Assembly: GCA_947469815.1 (NCBI GenBank)
Contig: CANIRI010000110.1
Location: 1-7,509 of the forward strand
DNA: 7,509 bases
From: Comamonadaceae bacterium
Lineage (GTDB): Bacteria > Pseudomonadota > Gammaproteobacteria > Burkholderiales > Burkholderiaceae_C
Direction: 5' to 3'
The notes under the pieces are model-generated. The model searched no databases, was not told where the DNA came from, and saw only the letters and a list, made by a program, of their open reading frames with translations. Below, in pieces: positions 5,866 to 7,509 of this stretch (its first letter is position 1; every line of letters begins with the position of its first letter). Position numbers and translations under genes: made by a program.

Positions 5866-6963
5866 GTGGTAGACCTTGAACCTGTTTTTTCGCTTTTGGG
5901 CATTGCCGCGCTCGTAGCTGCGGTGTTTCTCTGCATCTTTTGGTTGCGCCGTGCGGCTGGTGCGCGCACGCCATGGCGCTTGGCCTTAACCGTTTTCACG
6001 CTGTTTCTCACCTTTGATTTGGTCTTGTTTGGCGCTTTTACGCGCCTGACCGACAGCGGCCTGGGCTGCCCGGATTGGCCGGGTTGTTATGGCACCGCCA
6101 GCCCGCTGGCTGCACATGCGGATATCGCCGAAGCCGAGGCGGCCATGCCCGGCGGGCCGGTGACCCACGGCAAAGCCTGGATCGAGATGGTGCACCGCTA
6201 CCTGGCCTCCGGGGTTGGCGCGTTGATCACCATACTGGCGGTCGCCGCGTGCCTGCCGGCCGGACGCCGCCACCGCATGGGGTTCGGCCTGCCCTTGCTG
6301 ACCTTGTTCTGGGTATGTGTGCAGGGGGCCTTTGGCGCACTGACCGTGACGCTCAAATTGCAGCCCATCATCGTCAGTCTGCATTTATTGGGTGCCTACG
6401 TCTTGCTCGCGCTCTTGACCATCCAGGTGCGGCGCTTGGGCGACCCGGACGCGCACGGCGCGCCAGGCGCTGGACTGCGACCCTGGCTTTGGCTGGGCCT
6501 GCTTGCGGTCCTGGTGCAGGCCAGCCTGGGCGCCTGGGTCAGCACCAACTACGCGGTCCTGGTCTGTTCGGACTTCCCCACCTGCCACGGTAGTTGGTGG
6601 CCCGATATGGATTTCGCACCGGCCTATACCCTGTGGCGGCCGCTTGGCATGGGGCCTGACGGCGCGCCGCTCAGTCTGCAGGCAATGACCGCCATCCACA
6701 TGACCCATCGCCTGGGAGCGGCAGTCTTGTTGGTGATTCTGTTGGCCCTGGTATGGCGTATGCGCAGTGTGCCCGCCATGCAGCTGCCTGCGCGCTGGCT
6801 CAGTGCTTTGCTGGCGCTGCAGATCGCCACAGGCCTGAGTAATGTGGTGTTGGGTTGGCCCTTGTTGGCCGCGGTGCTGCACACGGGCGGTGCGGGTGCC
6901 TTGCTGGTGGTGCTGGTCTGGTTGCTCAGTGGCAGCCCCCGGGTGGCTGCTGCGATAGACTGA
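5866..6963 (+). CDS. ctaA: heme A synthase, COX15/CtaA family
   Basis: CtaA oxidises the C8 methyl of heme O to the formyl group of heme A, in the inner membrane. The two halves of the family's internal repeat are clear. The first has G-A-F-T-R-L-T-D-S-G-L-G, a Cys pair C68-C74 (C-P-D-W-P-G-C), His110 in E-M-V-H-R-Y and His173 in S-L-H-L-L-G. The second has the pair C234-C240 (C-S-D-F-P-T-C), His278/His281 in I-H-M-T-H-R-L and His339 in L-H-T-G-G. These are the expected heme ligands and extracellular-loop disulfides. At 365 residues it is longer than the about 300 of Bacillus CtaA. Residues 7-27 form an additional N-terminal helix before the usual first one, giving about nine. The start is a GTG directly after the previous TAA, with GGCGGGG at 5850-5856 as a possible RBS. 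ctaB starts six bases after its stop. Confidence 0.96.
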   Translation: MVDLEPVFSLLGIAALVAAVFLCIFWLRRAAGARTPWRLALTVFTLFLTFDLVLFGAFTRLTDSGLGCPDWPGCYGTASPLAAHADIAEAEAAMPGGPVTHGKAWIEMVHRYLASGVGALITILAVAACLPAGRRHRMGFGLPLLTLFWVCVQGAFGALTVTLKLQPIIVSLHLLGAYVLLALLTIQVRRLGDPDAHGAPGAGLRPWLWLGLLAVLVQASLGAWVSTNYAVLVCSDFPTCHGSWWPDMDFAPAYTLWRPLGMGPDGAPLSLQAMTAIHMTHRLGAAVLLVILLALVWRMRSVPAMQLPARWLSALLALQIATGLSNVVLGWPLLAAVLHTGGAGALLVVLVWLLSGSPRVAAAID

Positions 6964-6969
6964 GCCGCT

Positions 6970-7509
6970 ATGTCTGACAACGCGCTTCCCGCTCCGCCAA
7001 CTGCCGTCAAACCCTTGGCGGCCTGGCGTCAGTACAAGGCCCTGACCAAGCCACGGGTGATTCAACTCATCGTCTTTTGCGCGCTGATTGGCATGGTGCT
7101 GGCGGTGCCCGGTGTTCCGGGTATGGACGATGTGGTCACGGCCACGATTGCCAGTCTGGGCATCTGGCTGGTGTCCGGTGCGGCGGCGGCCTTCAATTGC
7201 ATTGTGGAAAAAAGCATAGACGCCAAAATGAAGCGCACCTCCTGGCGGCCCACCGCGCGCGGCGACTTGAGCGATGTGCAAACCCTGCTGTTCTCGGCGG
7301 TTTTAGGGATTGCAGGCTCCGTGATTCTGTATATCTGGATCAACCCGCTGACCATGTGGCTGACATTCGGTACCTTTGTCGGCTATGCGGTGATCTACAC
7401 CATGGTCTTGAAGCCGCTCACACCGCAGAACATCGTGATCGGCGGGGCCTCCGGCGCGATGCCGCCGGTGTTGGGTTGGGCCGCCATGACCAACGAGGTA
7501 ACGGCAGAT
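6970..7509 (+). CDS. ctaB: protoheme IX farnesyltransferase (heme O synthase), 3' truncated
   Basis: CtaB (also called CyoE) is a UbiA-family integral membrane prenyltransferase. It adds farnesyl diphosphate to heme B to make heme O, the substrate of the CtaA encoded just upstream. The first 180 residues are in the window. After a short Pro/Ala-rich N-terminus comes Y-K-A-L-T-K-P-R-V, then a helix. The first prenyl-diphosphate motif is present as N76-x3-E80-x3-D84 ([10 protein letters not shown]), followed by M-K-R-T and R-P-T-A-R-G. Further on are [17 protein letters not shown] and [11 protein letters not shown], both strongly typical of this family. The second acidic motif and C-terminal helices lie beyond the window. 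The ATG at 6970 has only a weak upstream GAG, and the six-base gap to ctaA suggests co-translation. Confidence 0.96.
   Translation, partial: MSDNALPAPPTAVKPLAAWRQYKALTKPRVIQLIVFCALIGMVLAVPGVPGMDDVVTATIASLGIWLVSGAAAAFNCIVEKSIDAKMKRTSWRPTARGDLSDVQTLLFSAVLGIAGSVILYIWINPLTMWLTFGTFVGYAVIYTMVLKPLTPQNIVIGGASGAMPPVLGWAAMTNEVTAD

Noticed and set aside
6385..7281. Long minus-strand reading frame of 298 codons
   Set aside because: It is antisense to ctaA and ctaB and crosses their junction. Its composition is low-complexity (Gln, His, Gly, Arg) with no recognisable domain.
1..7509. Mobile elements, CRISPR array, tRNA or rRNA genes
   Set aside because: I saw no terminal inverted repeats, transposase motifs, spaced repeats or RNA-gene sequences. 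The window is almost filled with recognised oxidase genes of uniform codon use.

Overview
This window is an aa3-type (heme-copper, A-family) cytochrome c oxidase locus from a betaproteobacterium. The protein sequences and gene order (coxB with a fused cytochrome c domain, coxA, a tiny assembly gene, ctaG, a DUF2970 gene, coxC, a reversed two-helix gene, a SURF1 gene, a SCO-like gene, ctaA, ctaB) fit the Burkholderiales. I would guess Comamonadaceae, something like Rhodoferax or Polaromonas. That placement comes from recognising the proteins by eye, not from a search.

Layout. Bases 1-533 hold the 3' part of coxB: the CuA site and a C-terminal c-type heme domain. After a 75-bp AT-richer gap comes coxA (609-2225), with every redox-centre and proton-channel residue I looked for in place. 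Then come three tightly coupled small genes: a 48-residue oxidase small assembly protein (2225-2371), ctaG/cox11 (2368-2964) and a DUF2970 membrane protein (2964-3164). Each overlaps its neighbour by 1-4 bases. coxC (3213-4094) follows and ends in a clear hairpin terminator (4129-4153). A minus-strand gene for a two-helix DUF2909-like protein (4182-4403) sits between this block and the next. Its start codon lies 15 bases from that of the SURF1 gene, which begins a second plus-strand block: SURF1 (4419-5165), a SCO-like thioredoxin-fold protein (5152-5865), heme A synthase ctaA (5866-6963) and heme O synthase ctaB (from 6970, cut by the window end).

How the genes work together. coxB, coxA and coxC are the catalytic core that takes electrons from cytochrome c and reduces O2 while pumping protons. 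CtaG delivers copper to CuB in subunit I. CtaB farnesylates heme B to heme O and CtaA oxidises heme O to heme A. SURF1 helps insert or retain heme A in subunit I. The SCO-like protein is probably a thiol or copper factor for oxidase assembly, but it lacks the usual metal-binding histidine. The small assembly, DUF2970 and DUF2909-like proteins are membrane accessories of unproven function.

This is mostly a well-known, ordinary core region and I do not see a new system in it. The points most worth a second look are the SCO-like protein without its histidine, the Glu-to-Gln change in the CuA motif, the divergent start arrangement at 4403/4419, and the very small conserved genes inside the operon.
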